Source: Phoenix dactylifera
Taxonomy: Eukaryota; Streptophyta; Magnoliopsida; Arecales; Arecaceae
Reading direction: 5' to 3'
Assembly (NCBI RefSeq): GCF_009389715.1
Contig: NC_052401.1
Span: 4,754,071 to 4,818,070, forward strand
Length of the DNA: 64,000 nt
The position numbers were made by a program, and so were the translations under genes. Every line of letters begins with the position of its first letter. Positions within the stretch are counted from its first letter, which is position 1. Shown here piece by piece: positions 36,801 through 47,909 of the stretch. The notes beneath the pieces are model-generated. The model did not search any database, had not been told where the DNA came from, and saw nothing but the letters and a program-made list of their open reading frames with translations.

Positions 36801-39800
36801 CACTCTTGACACTGTTGAGATCTCATATTTATGTCAACATTTCAGAAAACAATGGGAACTTAAGAGAGAGATATGGTTAAGATGGTTGAAAAGGTAAAAG
36901 GACACTTGCTTTGATTGTGAATGATTTGTCAGGGACTCAGGATTGATAAAGTTGATCCTAAAAATGATGAAGCCGTAGTGTAACCATCAAAGCTTGTCCT
37001 GACTAATTGGGATCAGCTTTAGGATTCCTCATTTGCCAAGCATTCTGTACCTTTGATGTCGGATTTAAACCCATTTCATAGTTTGACATGCTTTTTATGA
37101 TTACCTTTCACCTTTTTCATCAGACTAATTTCGCAGTGGTTGATCCCAAAGTGATCAGGCTTATTATTAATAGTTTCATATCAAGTTTAGATCTGAGCTA
37201 ACCATCAATTGGTAATAGTTTTGAAAAAGTTGCTTTGGTTGTGGAATGACTTTTTGAAGAATTATAACACTGATTCCAAAACGAATTCTCATTATGAAAC
37301 CTTGCTCCAGCTAATTAGGGGTCAGCATTATGAATTCACATTCACTGAGCATTGCTTATCTTTGGTATCAAATTTTTGATCTGTTTTATAGTTTAACATA
37401 CTTTTTACAACAGGATTTCAATCTAACATCAAACCGCCACCTTGTTGATCTGGGCTTAAGTTTTTGATCCAAAAATGATAAACCTTTGGTAGTAGTTATG
37501 GTATCAAGTTTATATTTGCTTTAGTTAAATTTGGCATTTCGTTTTAGAAATATGTGTATAAGAATTAAACCATCCAAATTATAGAAGAGATAAGTAATAC
37601 ATTTTCAAGGTCTACTTGATGTTTTTTGTCTGCTTACATAATTATTAAAAGACAAAGTGACAAAGGCAGGGGTGTTGATGAGTTGAACTAGCTTGGATCA
37701 CTCACAAGACCAAATTTTCTGACGTAAAACCTCTAGTCAGATTTTAAACATGTATGCTGCTTCTAAGCCTTGAAGCATATTTTTTCGGCAAACAAGATTG
37801 AACCTAGCTAAAGTGTATATGGGTCAGTTGAGGCTCAAAATTATTATAACATCATAACTATCATATTAGTTTCTTTTGAAATAAATCCTTAATGCTGCAA
37901 GTCTAACACTCTTAACTAATTTTTTACTTATGACTTTCAATAGACTCACGGAATATGTTATACTTCTTTGAGTGTAAGACTAATGTCCATCTCTGGACCT
38001 TAAGCCATGGTGAGAACCAAAATAGCTGAGTTAAAGCCAAGTGCAGGTAGATGGATTCTGAGTTGAGCTGAGAAACTTGGAAAAACAAGAATCAAATTCT
38101 GTTATTACTACTGAGCTTTCTCATGTTATCTCATCGATAAGCAGTTTGATTTCTTTTCTTTATTATAGTTAATGTTTCATACAGTTGCATTTTTCTCCCT
38201 AATGTGTTGTTGCCAGGATCACACCAGGTTCTTTACTTCTCTTCAACAAATGCCTCTTGTTTGAAGTTCAGGTGATGCCATCCTATTTCATGCATCCAAA
38301 CTGTAAATTTACTGTTAAACCTTTTTATGCATTTGCAAAAGTTTGTCTTGCAGAAGATCTTAATCTAAATGATTACGATGTTAGTGATTCTAATGAGGAC
38401 TCACCGAGTGGATGAATAATTAAGTCAAAAAAGAAAAATATGCAAGGACGAGGAGCGGGGAAGGAAAGAGGAAATTGACCACTTTAATCCTATAGAGTTT
38501 GCTTCTGCATAAATTCAATCGCCATATGGCTGACAACAAAATCTGTAGTTTGTGGTTCGCTAGCTTAGGCTAACAACTAGTAACTGTTGGTTAAAGATCT
38601 GAAGCTTGGTGTCTTAGTCGTATAAAACTTCCACACCCCCCCCCCCCCCCAAAAAAAAAAAGATCATTCTTTTTCATTTATACACGTTTTTTTCTTTTTA
38701 ATATAGTTGCTATTATGTCAATGATATTTGGTGAGAGCGATAAATAATTCAGATATCACTAGCATGTGGCAATTTAAGAGTACAAATATTAAATATTTGT
38801 TATATTAATCTTGTTTACGTGTTTTGCTGCTTTAATAATCAGATAAATGATTTTCCTGCATATCAGTCACAAAAGAATAGAAAAGCTTCATTAAATGAAT
38901 TGTTCTTTATTAACCTTTTTAGTTGATAGCTACTAGTGGTGCTTTGCAGGATGTTAGATGGTATAGTTCATTCTCTGAGATGCTGCAAGAAGAGACTCTT
39001 GCTAAAGTCCTTCCTGGAGTTAAAACTATTGAAGAAGGTACTAGGCTAATCATTTTAATTCCAGTTCAAGGGTTATTCCTCTGAAAAATATATATGTAGG
39101 GTCACACAAATCTCTTAAAGGGAGCTAACAGGAATAAGTTCTGTATGATTCTACAAATAAATTTGGCACTGCCTTTTGCACTGTCTGGTCTATTCTAGTT
39201 CCCTAAATGGGCAGACTTTGTAAATGCTTTCAAAGTTTTTTATTTTAGATGTTGAAACTTGAAACACAGTTTTAATTCTGCTTATATTCCTGCTTATCAA
39301 GATATCATTCTTAGCTTCAGATGCAGTGTTCTTACAACTCAATTATTCATATGTGCACATCTACCTTGCTTTTTACATCAGTATCACTGTACCAGACAGC
39401 GCTCACATAACCTAGTAAATTTTCACCTAAGAAAGTGACTGAACAGTTATTTAAATCATTCATTTCTTGAACATTTTTAGCTTCAGATGCAGTGTTCTTA
39501 CAACTCAATTATTCATATGTGCACATCTACCTTGCTTTTTACATCAGTATCACTGTACCAGACAGTGCTCACATAACCTAGTAAATTTTCACCTAAGAAA
39601 GTGACTGAACAGTTATTTAAATCATTCATTTCTTGAACATTTTTAGTAATTAATTTGAATCACTGTTTGAGCAAATTCAGTAACATGGAGTGTGGTCTTT
39701 TCAGGTGTGAAAATCTACCGCAAGTTTTACTCAGAAGAGAAGGAAAAATCTAAAGGTGTCCTGGCAATTTCTGTTTCAAAAGTAGCTTCTCAGCCATATA

Positions 39801-42440
39801 TATCTATGGCCAACCTACTTTCTGTGAGTATTGGACCATTGTGCCAATGAAATATATTTCCCTAAAATTTAATGTAACAGATCTGTTGTTATTTTGAAGA
39901 TAGGAAACTAGTTCCTTATCTCTAACAGAACTAGTAGAATCTCTACCATCTATCCCTTTCTGGAAGAAATTGCATAGCTTAGTATTTTTATTATACGTCC
40001 TGTCAATAGGAAGATACAAAATGTAGAACTATTTTTGGCAAATGGCAGATTTCAGGACCATAACGCTAGTTGAAATTTTTAATCCTTGTCAATTGGAGCT
40101 TAAATAGATCCATGTCCATCCTTACATAGGTAATGGGTCTATTTATTTATGCCTTCATTGTCATGAGAGTAGTGGTATGGGCTAATCCATCTGTATGGTA
40201 CAACACACACAACCAATTCTTACATCAACTCTACATTCTGGAAATCTTACAGTTGGCTAAGTTCCTTCAGGAATCCAAGCCCTTCTGTAATACGTATTAT
40301 TGGGAACTTGATTATTGTCCTGTTTGGTAGTGTTCAAACTGAGGTTCTGCTGTACTAGGGTGGAGGTTAAACCTTACATATTCATCTCAAGAACACAGTA
40401 TTATTCTTCAGTCTTCCTTTAAAACTACAAGGGAGCTTCCTCAGCTAGGGGTGTCAGTGGGTCATGGCACCCCCCCATCCTATTGACAAATCTTGTAATT
40501 ATGACATTAGTTCTACTAATATACTTCTTAGTAAAGCAAATGCTCTTCTGCTGGGAGCAATACAGAAATCTACATTGCCTAAATGGTGAATCTTGATTGC
40601 TGCAAAGCTTTTATACTTTTTCTTCATCTCTCTTTAGTGTTATTGTGTATGGCATGATCTTTGTGATGAATTTTATTATCTTGCAGCTTTTTTTGCTTGC
40701 ATATCTCATTTCCTCCAAGAATGGAGTTGTATCATATTTTTCTGTTTCTATATTTTACCAGGGATTAAGTTATGATGGTGTGGGAAGTCTTCTTGGTATG
40801 AGACATACTGTTGGAACAGTTCTGGATGCACTACCTCCTCCAAGATCATTTTTGATATCATCTTCTATGAATCCTCATCGACCAAATGTAAAATCTGAAT
40901 TCCCAGAATAGAAGATTATTTACCTGTCAACTGCTATTAATCGATGGTTCCAATAATTGTATCATTAACAATTCAGTAATTTTGCAATGCACTTTGACCT
41001 CAGATATGCCTTGCAAAATTGATTTTGTAAACAATGTTAAATTTTCATGAACCTATCAAAGAAATTCTTATCCTAGACTGAGAACACACTTTGTTGTGCA
41101 TGATGAATGCTCTTTTTATCATTTCGGAGACCAATCTAGAGGAAATAGACAGCAATATGGGTATCTTATTGTGATGGCAGCCACTGATGCCTACCACTTT
41201 TCTAATAAAATTATGGATTGAGCATAGGCCACCAAATCGCTATTAGGAGGTAGGCATCTTTCTTATTGGGGGTCATGCATGGTTGGTGAATTTTGTGTCT
41301 GCAGTAAGAGAACCACCACCATGGGCTGTCAACTTGTGTCCCTTCTCTACTCTGTCAAGGTGTGGTAGTTCCAGATTATTAAATGCTTGTTGAGACATAT
41401 CATTGATTGTACTCTTATCTTGTTTGGCTGGAGGTTAAAGGTTGTTCCTTAACTGATGCGGCAAGGGCATTGGCGAAACATGTAAACAGGAGTAGTGATG
41501 GATGGTGGGGTGATTTTTATGGAAGTGGTAAGGAACAATTCTAGATTATTCTCTGTTTTAGTATATTATAGATTCTTTTAAATTTGTCCGAGTGCCTCAT
41601 TTCTTTACTCTTTATATTTGCTGCAGTATTTATTTGTTGAATTGCTGCCTTTTCAGATTCGAAAAAGAACACGCTTGCATTAGAAGTAATCAATCGCTTG
41701 TTAACGAATTGCTGTTGGATGAATGTCCACTTGATTAAACCTTATGATTGTGTCTTTGAGATACGGGTCAGTGAAGGCTATGGTGCTCGGTGGTCTAAAG
41801 ATGGCTCAAAGGTATTTTAACTAGGAGGAGATTTGTCTAATTAAAATTGGCTTTGTGTCCTTCATGAGCCTTGCCTAGTACCTCTCTTGTTATTGCTCAT
41901 GAGTGAAGTGTCTCTTTAGAAACCTCGCAAAATTATTCCCTCCACACCCGTCCCCTTAATTCCTTTTATATTTAAAGACTACCAAAAGCAGAAGAAAGTA
42001 TTTTGATTAATACTTCTTTTTTTTTTTTACTGACTTGAGGAAATTGTGACTGAAAATATCAAGATCAACAATAAGTATTTCATTTACAGCACGAACTCCT
42101 CTTTTGAGTGCTGCTTGTCTTTCGCTGCTAGACTTCATAAATACTGATGAATCCATGCCACTATCAGGAAGGGGAATCAAATATTTCAACAACAAAGGGA
42201 AAATGCCTCTCTAGTCAAGTTGGTTGTGTTATAGTAGCAAAGATTTGTGTACTGAGCAGTTGCTGCTTAAAATTTTAAGAGATCTACAATGTTGTTCATT
42301 CTGACTATATGCTGCTTAAAATTTTAAGAGATCTTGAAGTCATTCTTGCTGTATTTTTATTTGTCCTCCCATGTTTTCAGTTTATCGGTTTTTTGGAGCC
42401 ATACACAGAAGAAGGCTTTGCAAAGGGATGGAAATGTTAA
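33865..42440 (+). CDS. ASCH-domain protein (activating signal cointegrator-type), eleven exons, 408 aa
   Basis: Exons: 33865-34084, 34450-34649, 34754-34814, 36444-36492, 38217-38271, 38950-39037, 39705-39823, 40762-40887, 41434-41527, 41657-41811, 42381-42440. They join in frame to 1227 nt with GT-AG borders throughout. The ASCH fold, a beta-barrel proposed to bind RNA or act in transcription cofactors, spans roughly residues 143-255. It includes the signature GLKTVEGR (162-169), the ITPGSLLLF strand and GVLAISVSKV. A C-terminal region follows (ARALAKHVN, DGWWGDFYGS, then VHLIKPYD, FEIRVSEGYGARW). It is conserved in plant homologues and of unknown function. Exon 8 could read on to a stop at 40911, which would give a shorter variant. 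Family assignment is firm; the biological role is not known. Confidence 0.87.
36895..37500. repeat. Old tandem duplication, unit about 300 bp, in intron 4 of the ASCH gene
   Basis: 36990-37105 and 37300-37420 share a series of phrases (ctaattgggatcagcttta against ctaattaggggtcagcatta, and catagtttgacatgcttttta against atagtttaacatacttttta). The copies have diverged strongly. The phrase around aattggggtcagc is a common plant repeat motif, so each unit may itself be a decayed repeat element. Confidence 0.5.
38634..38661. repeat. Poly(C) then poly(A) run in intron 5 of the ASCH gene
   Basis: About 16 C are followed directly by about 11 A. Its length is probably unreliable and polymorphic. Confidence 0.7.
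39311..39646. repeat. Near-perfect 166 bp tandem duplication before exon 7 of the ASCH gene
   Basis: 39311-39476 and 39477-39642 are the same sequence; I see one difference (cagcgctcac against cagtgctcac). The last copy ends about 60 bp before the exon 7 acceptor at 39704. The lack of divergence means a very young duplication, or an assembly artefact. Confidence 0.92.
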
Positions 42441-44049
42441 AGACTCTTCTCTCCCTGATGGTTGCTCATCGGCTTTCAATTGGGGGCAAAATCTGCTGTA
42501 GATGACAGTTCCTCACTTCCTTGAGTACTTTGGGAGCGTGTGGGATATTACTGTTTAACTGGATTTGCTTTTCTCAAACTGAAAGTAAAAGCAAATAGCA
42601 CTGATAGGATATATGTGGGTGGACTACTTGCTCTTACCCCTTAAGCACTGGATATGGCCCTGTCAAGTCATGATGAGCAGAGAAAGTGCCACATAGGCTG
42701 TTCTTCATGTAGAATGAATTGTCTTAAGATTCCAACAAGTGTGCAATAATTGTTTCTTTTTTTTTTTCTTGTCTTTAGATGCATATTTAAGCATATGAAG
42801 ATATATGTGGAGATCTTTTAGTCATTCACTGGTATTAAAGTTATATATTATGTATTAATGACCTTATCAAAGCAATGAACTCAGTTAGCCAGTGCCATGT
42901 TCCAATACAATCTTTTTCATTCTGAGTTAAAACTTTGGCAACTCTACAATATCATTTCCTCAAAAGTTACTGTTCAGTACAAATGTCTGACAATTTGACA
43001 TTCTGTTCATGATGATTTATATATGTTAAATTTCTCAAAGGTTTGGTAAATATACTCATTTTTTATGCGATGGTATTAGTAAATATGTAGTAATTGCAAG
43101 CAATTGCCCAAGTCCAACATATTTCAGCATTGGATTTACATACGCTGAGTGCAATATGACTTTCAAGTACAAGCTTTTGCAGCTAAATCTATCCTCTAAT
43201 GCGGTGCGACTCATGTATTTTTGCTCATGTGATTATTTTCTAGAAGATTCTGGATTTTCTTTTTTTTGTTTCTTTTGAGGTGAGAGTAGGAGCTCCAACC
43301 CCACACCTATCTTATACCACAGCCTCCAGCCCCTCCTCCCCATACTCCTTCCTTTTCCTTTTGACCCTCCAACCCCACACCTATTTTATATCACAACTTC
43401 CAGCCCCTCTCCTCCCCCAACCTCAAGAAATTTATGGATCATGCTCCTTTTTGGTTGAGTTCTGCTCTTTTTTTGGGTTGATGGTAGGAGCAATCTAGTG
43501 TGGCACTACTCCAATTGGGTGCCACCAACCAGCCTCTTGCAAATCACACCAATTCCTTATGCCATTGAGTCTAAAATTAGTGAGCTCTCCACAACTTTTC
43601 TTTCTTTCTTTCAATATTTTTTAGATAGATGTGTTACTCTATGTTTTAGGATGAGGTAGTAGAAATTTGACACATTTTTTTTATAGGATTCGGGCATGTA
43701 CTTTATTGGATGTAATATCCCTAAATGGTTGTTCTCAGGTTGTTTAACATTATTTAGAATCTTTTTATAGAATATCTGTATTGGCTATTGACATTAGTGG
43801 AAAACAATGAACAATTGGCATGCAGCAATTACTAGTGAGATCTCTCGGGAGGATATTTATCTGGCCAAAAAAAAGTAACGCACATTAGTGCATGATACTA
43901 ATAGATTACAATATATGACCCATTTTTTTAATTCTCTGCTAAGGTATAAATATCTGATTTAATTTGGAATTTATAAATAGTCAAGGGTTTGGGTTAACTA
44001 AGAATGGGGCTGAAGAAGCTCAACCTAACGACGTGTTTTGCTGGCTGGA
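42441..44049. other. 3' flank of the ASCH gene and intergenic DNA
   Basis: No gene is supported. A short C-rich direct repeat (ccaaccccacacctat type) occurs at 43293-43340 and 43367-43415, offset 74 bp. The rest is AT-rich. Confidence 0.55.
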
Positions 44050-44380
44050 GCAATCCTGCTAGAGGGTGATTCGGCCACGGTGATCGGCTGAATCCAAAGG
44101 CACTGGTGGCACAGCTAGGCACCATCTTTTACTCCGGAATATTCGAAACATGGTAAGAGACGAAATTGAGTTCCAGGCTGGGCATGTTTATAGAGTGGCT
44201 AATGAGGCTGTGTATTAGGTAGACTCGTATGTGGCCGATCATTCCAAAAAAATTCTGTGAGTTAGAGAAAGTGAGTTGTCTAGTGCACTTCGTGATGTAT
44301 TATTTTTTGACTTTTCTAAATACATCCATATGAAAGGTTGTGCAAGCCGTCCGCTGCAGCAAAAAAAATAATTAAAAAAA
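44050..44380 (+). mobile_element. LINE-1 3'-terminal fragment
   Basis: In shifted frames it encodes the end of an RNase H-like domain: LLEGDSATVIG, then EIEFQAGHVYRVANEAV and a SYVADHS-type tail. An A-rich tail follows at about 44361-44380. It matches the ends of the two LINE copies at 29599 and 32640 and is the third plus-strand copy of this group in the window. Confidence 0.7.
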
Positions 44381-44549
44381 TCATCAGGTTAAGTCCAGTC
44401 CCAAATCGGCGATCCAGCCCTCACCGGACCGAACACGAGCCGGAACCCCAGACCGGCGCTCCAGCCCGAACCATGACGGATATATCCGTTGGACGAGCGC
44501 GTGGGAACACGATGAGCCCGGGGTTTTAGAGCTAGGGTTTTAGCAACCA

Positions 44550-45281
44550 GTAGAACCGAGCAGAATACGACAGAGATCCAACAACCATCCGGCGGTATGT
44601 CTGCTACCAATCAACCGCTAGATTCTTCATCCTTGTTACCCCTCGAAAATTTCTCTTCGAAAGGTAAAATTTGTTTGCATTAAGCTTACCTCGGATTTTT
44701 CCCCCTTTTTTGGGTTTCTGATTGAAAAATCGGCGCTTTTCGAATTAGAACGGCAATGGCAATCATGCTATGCTATGTTCTTGAGTGTTTCAATCCTCAA
44801 AATTGGCGTTTTCATCACTAATAAGGGTATGCTTGATGTTCAAGTTTTAGCTCCGTGATAACTTATAATTATCCATTCGGTGCTCCAATTTAATAACTGG
44901 GCATATTTTGTATTGTAAGTAAAGCTGGTGTTTTCCTGTTTCTGTTGTTGCTTATCTAGTGTTTTTTTTTAAAAAAAATAATAATAAGAAAACCTGTTTC
45001 TCTATTGGAGATGCGATATAAGGCATGCAAAAAGAAGTGCCAACTGCCAGCTTTAGTTTCATTTTGGTGGTTTGATTATCCTTGTGGTCTAATTGATTCC
45101 AGTACATAGCAAAATCCTTGTTATAGTAGTAAAATTATCTGTTATAGGAGCATGAGTGGCGGTTTCCTTCTCCTTGTGGTTGTTTACCTGATCAATTTGT
45201 AACCTTCCTTTGTCATTGCGCAGTGAGGTAATGCCTGCTGTTTGAGTGGTCATGGTGGCAGAATGAGATGCTTTCGTCGTT
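44550..45281 (+). promoter_or_regulatory. 5' leader of the PPR gene with a probable 560 bp leader intron and a short upstream ORF
   Basis: A donor (aaag|gtaaaatt at 44664) and an acceptor (gcgcag| ending at 45223) bracket an AT-rich stretch, and the flanks look like leader exons. If spliced there, an ATG at 44597 opens a 24-codon frame (MSATNQPLDSSSLLPLENFS...) that stops just after the junction (GTG AGG TAA, ending 45229), 52 bp before the PPR start. This is inference from splice-site shape only. Confidence 0.4.
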
Positions 45282-47909
45282 ATGCTCCTCAACCTGCTGC
45301 TGAAGGCAACGCCTAGGAGCAGAACACGGCTCTTCTCCACTGCAACCCCTCCTTCACTCCCTTCTCCAGGCTTGGCATTGCCTTCATTTGTTTCTTTCTT
45401 GAAGGAATGCAAGTCTTTGGCAGCTGCCCGACAAATCCACCAACAGATTCTCACCCATGGTCTTCTTTCCACACCTGTTTCCTCCTCTGCTGCATCATCA
45501 TCAGCAACAGCATTAGGAACTGGCATTGTAGCCTCATACCTTGATGCCAGTTCCCCTGCAGATGCCCTCTCTGTATTGGAGCGTCTATCCCCCTCACCTG
45601 TCTTCTGGTGGAATGCACTTATCAGACTAGGTGTCAACGAAGGCCACCTTGACCATGCTCTCTTCCTTTGCCGTTGCATGCAACGTGTTGGAACCAGGCC
45701 TAACCATTACACCTTCCCTTTTGTCCTCAAGGCATGTGGCAAGCTACCTTCCTACCGACGGGGAACTGTGCTGCATGCTGTTGTATGCAGAAATGGCTTT
45801 GAGTCATATATTTTTGTGTGCAATGCCTTGGTGACCATGTACGCGAGCTGTGGTTCTCCAGAGGAAGCTGGCCGTGTGTTTGATGAAATTATTTATAAGG
45901 GGATAGATGATGTGATCTCATGGAATTCAATGGTAGCAGCTCATGTGAAGAGTGGCAACCCTCGGCTTGCCTTGGAGCTGTTTGCCCAGATGGCAAAGAA
46001 AGGCAACAACAAGGCTATCCAGCAGAGGTCGGACATCATAAGCCTTGTCAACATCCTTCCTGCTTGTGCCTCTCTCAGGGCATTGCCCCAGGCCAAAGAA
46101 ATTCATGGTTATGCCTTAAGAAATGGTCTCTTCTGGGATATCTTCGTGGGCAACACCATCATTGATGCGTATGCAAAGTGTGGGATGATGGAGGATGCCT
46201 GTAGGGTTTTTAATGGGATGGAGGTCAAAGATGTGGTGTCTTGGAACGTGATGGTCACCGGGTATTCACAAAATGGCAACTTTGGCAATGCCCTTGAGCT
46301 TTTCGAAAAGATGCGTGAAGAGAATATACCATTGAATGTTATTGCATGGAGTGCTGTGATTGCGGGATATGCTCAGAGGGGACATGGCCATGAGGCCCTC
46401 GGAGTCTTCCGTCAAATGCAGTTATCAGGATCAGAGCCTAATGCAGTCACCATTATCTCCCTCCTGTCTGCCTGTGCTTCTGTGGGAGCTTTATCTCAGG
46501 GGATGGCAACGCATGCATATGCTCTTAGAAAATGCCTTATGACGTGGAATGATGATGATGGTGAAGGTGAAGATCTCATGGTGCAGAATGCAATAATAGA
46601 TATGTATTCAAAATGCAGGAGTTTTAATACAGCCCGCTCAATATTTGATAGCATACCTCTGAGAGAGAGGAACGTTGTGACTTGGACCGTCATGATTGGT
46701 GGTTATGCACAGCATGGAGATTCCAATGTTTCCTTGGAACTCTTCTCTCAGATGATACTAAAAGCCAGCTCTGTTGCACCTAATGCTTTTACCATATCTT
46801 GTGTTCTGATGGCTTGTGCTCGTTTGGGTGCACTGCGTTTTGGTAAACAGATCCATGCATATGTGATCCGCAATCGGTATGAGCCAGCAATGCTGTTTGT
46901 AGCCAACTGCCTTGTTGACATGTACTCAAAATGCGGTGACATAGATGCAGCCCAAAGGGTCTTCAATAGGATGCCTCGAAAGAATGCTGTTTCTTGGACA
47001 TCCTTAATGACTGGATACGGAATGCATGGCCATGGTGATGATGCCCTCTGTGTCTTTGAGGAGATGCAAAAAGTGGGGTTTGTGCCTGATGGGATTACCT
47101 TTCTTGTGGTGCTCTATGCTTGCAGTCATTCTGGCATGGTTGATCAGGGGCTGAAGTACTTTCACAACATGGGTAGGGACCATGGGGTAGTTGCAGGTGC
47201 AGAACATTATGCTTGTGTTGTTGATCTGTTGGGCCGTGCAGGCCGTTTAAATGAAGCCTGGGAAACAATTAAGAGCATGCCAATCAAACCAACTGCAGTT
47301 GTTTGGGTGGCCTTGCTTGGTGCATGCAGAATTCATGCAAATGTGGAGCTTGCTGAATATGCTACAGAACGATTGTTAGAGTTGGAGTCTGAAAATGATG
47401 GATCATACACATTACTCTCCAACATTTATGCAAATGCTGGGCGTTGGGGAGATGTGGCCAGGATCAGACACCTGATGAAGAAGTCGGGGATCAAAAAGAG
47501 GCCAGGCTGCAGCTGGATTCAGGGGAAGAGGGGCACTGCCACATTTTTCGTGGGGGATAGGTCTCATCCGCAATCTCAGCAGATATATGCTGTTATAGGG
47601 ACCTTGATGGAACGCATCAGAGCCATCGGATATGTACCTCAAACACATTTTGCCTTACATGATGTTGATGACGAGGAAAAAAGTTACCTTCTCTCAGAGC
47701 ACAGCGAAAAACTTGCCCTTGCTTATGGCATCCTAACCTCCTCTCCTGGGACGCCCATTCGGATCACGAAGAATATACGTGTCTGTGGCGACTGCCACAG
47801 TGCCTTCACATTCATCTCTATGATTGTCGAGCATGAAATCATAGTGAGGGATTCCAGCCGCTTCCATCACTTTAAGAAGGGTTCTTGCTCTTGTGGTGGC
47901 TATTGGTGA
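45282..47909 (+). CDS. DYW-class pentatricopeptide repeat protein, At5g16860-like, 875 aa
   Basis: This single exon encodes an organelle RNA-binding protein. PPR proteins of the PLS-DYW class bind one RNA site through repeats, and the DYW domain is the cytidine deaminase for C-to-U editing. The N-terminus (LLKATPRSRTRLFSTATPP) is Arg/Ser-rich and fits a transit peptide. About a dozen and a half PPR motifs follow (for example VVSWNVMVTGYSQNG, ACSHSGMVDQGLKYF), then the E region and a DYW domain. The zinc and active-site motifs are present: HSE at 807-809 and CGDC at 835-838, followed by the C-terminal CSCGGYW. The last triplet is GYW rather than DYW, as in the Arabidopsis relative At5g16860. 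Length and repeat order match that family. The target transcript cannot be told from sequence. Confidence 0.93.
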   Translation: MLLNLLLKATPRSRTRLFSTATPPSLPSPGLALPSFVSFLKECKSLAAARQIHQQILTHGLLSTPVSSSAASSSATALGTGIVASYLDASSPADALSVLERLSPSPVFWWNALIRLGVNEGHLDHALFLCRCMQRVGTRPNHYTFPFVLKACGKLPSYRRGTVLHAVVCRNGFESYIFVCNALVTMYASCGSPEEAGRVFDEIIYKGIDDVISWNSMVAAHVKSGNPRLALELFAQMAKKGNNKAIQQRSDIISLVNILPACASLRALPQAKEIHGYALRNGLFWDIFVGNTIIDAYAKCGMMEDACRVFNGMEVKDVVSWNVMVTGYSQNGNFGNALELFEKMREENIPLNVIAWSAVIAGYAQRGHGHEALGVFRQMQLSGSEPNAVTIISLLSACASVGALSQGMATHAYALRKCLMTWNDDDGEGEDLMVQNAIIDMYSKCRSFNTARSIFDSIPLRERNVVTWTVMIGGYAQHGDSNVSLELFSQMILKASSVAPNAFTISCVLMACARLGALRFGKQIHAYVIRNRYEPAMLFVANCLVDMYSKCGDIDAAQRVFNRMPRKNAVSWTSLMTGYGMHGHGDDALCVFEEMQKVGFVPDGITFLVVLYACSHSGMVDQGLKYFHNMGRDHGVVAGAEHYACVVDLLGRAGRLNEAWETIKSMPIKPTAVVWVALLGACRIHANVELAEYATERLLELESENDGSYTLLSNIYANAGRWGDVARIRHLMKKSGIKKRPGCSWIQGKRGTATFFVGDRSHPQSQQIYAVIGTLMERIRAIGYVPQTHFALHDVDDEEKSYLLSEHSEKLALAYGILTSSPGTPIRITKNIRVCGDCHSAFTFISMIVEHEIIVRDSSRFHHFKKGSCSCGGYW

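Noticed and set aside
45089-45679. 196-codon open frame on the minus strand opposite the PPR start
   Set aside because: It mirrors the PPR coding strand, and the plus frame has clear family motifs. The minus frame shows none.
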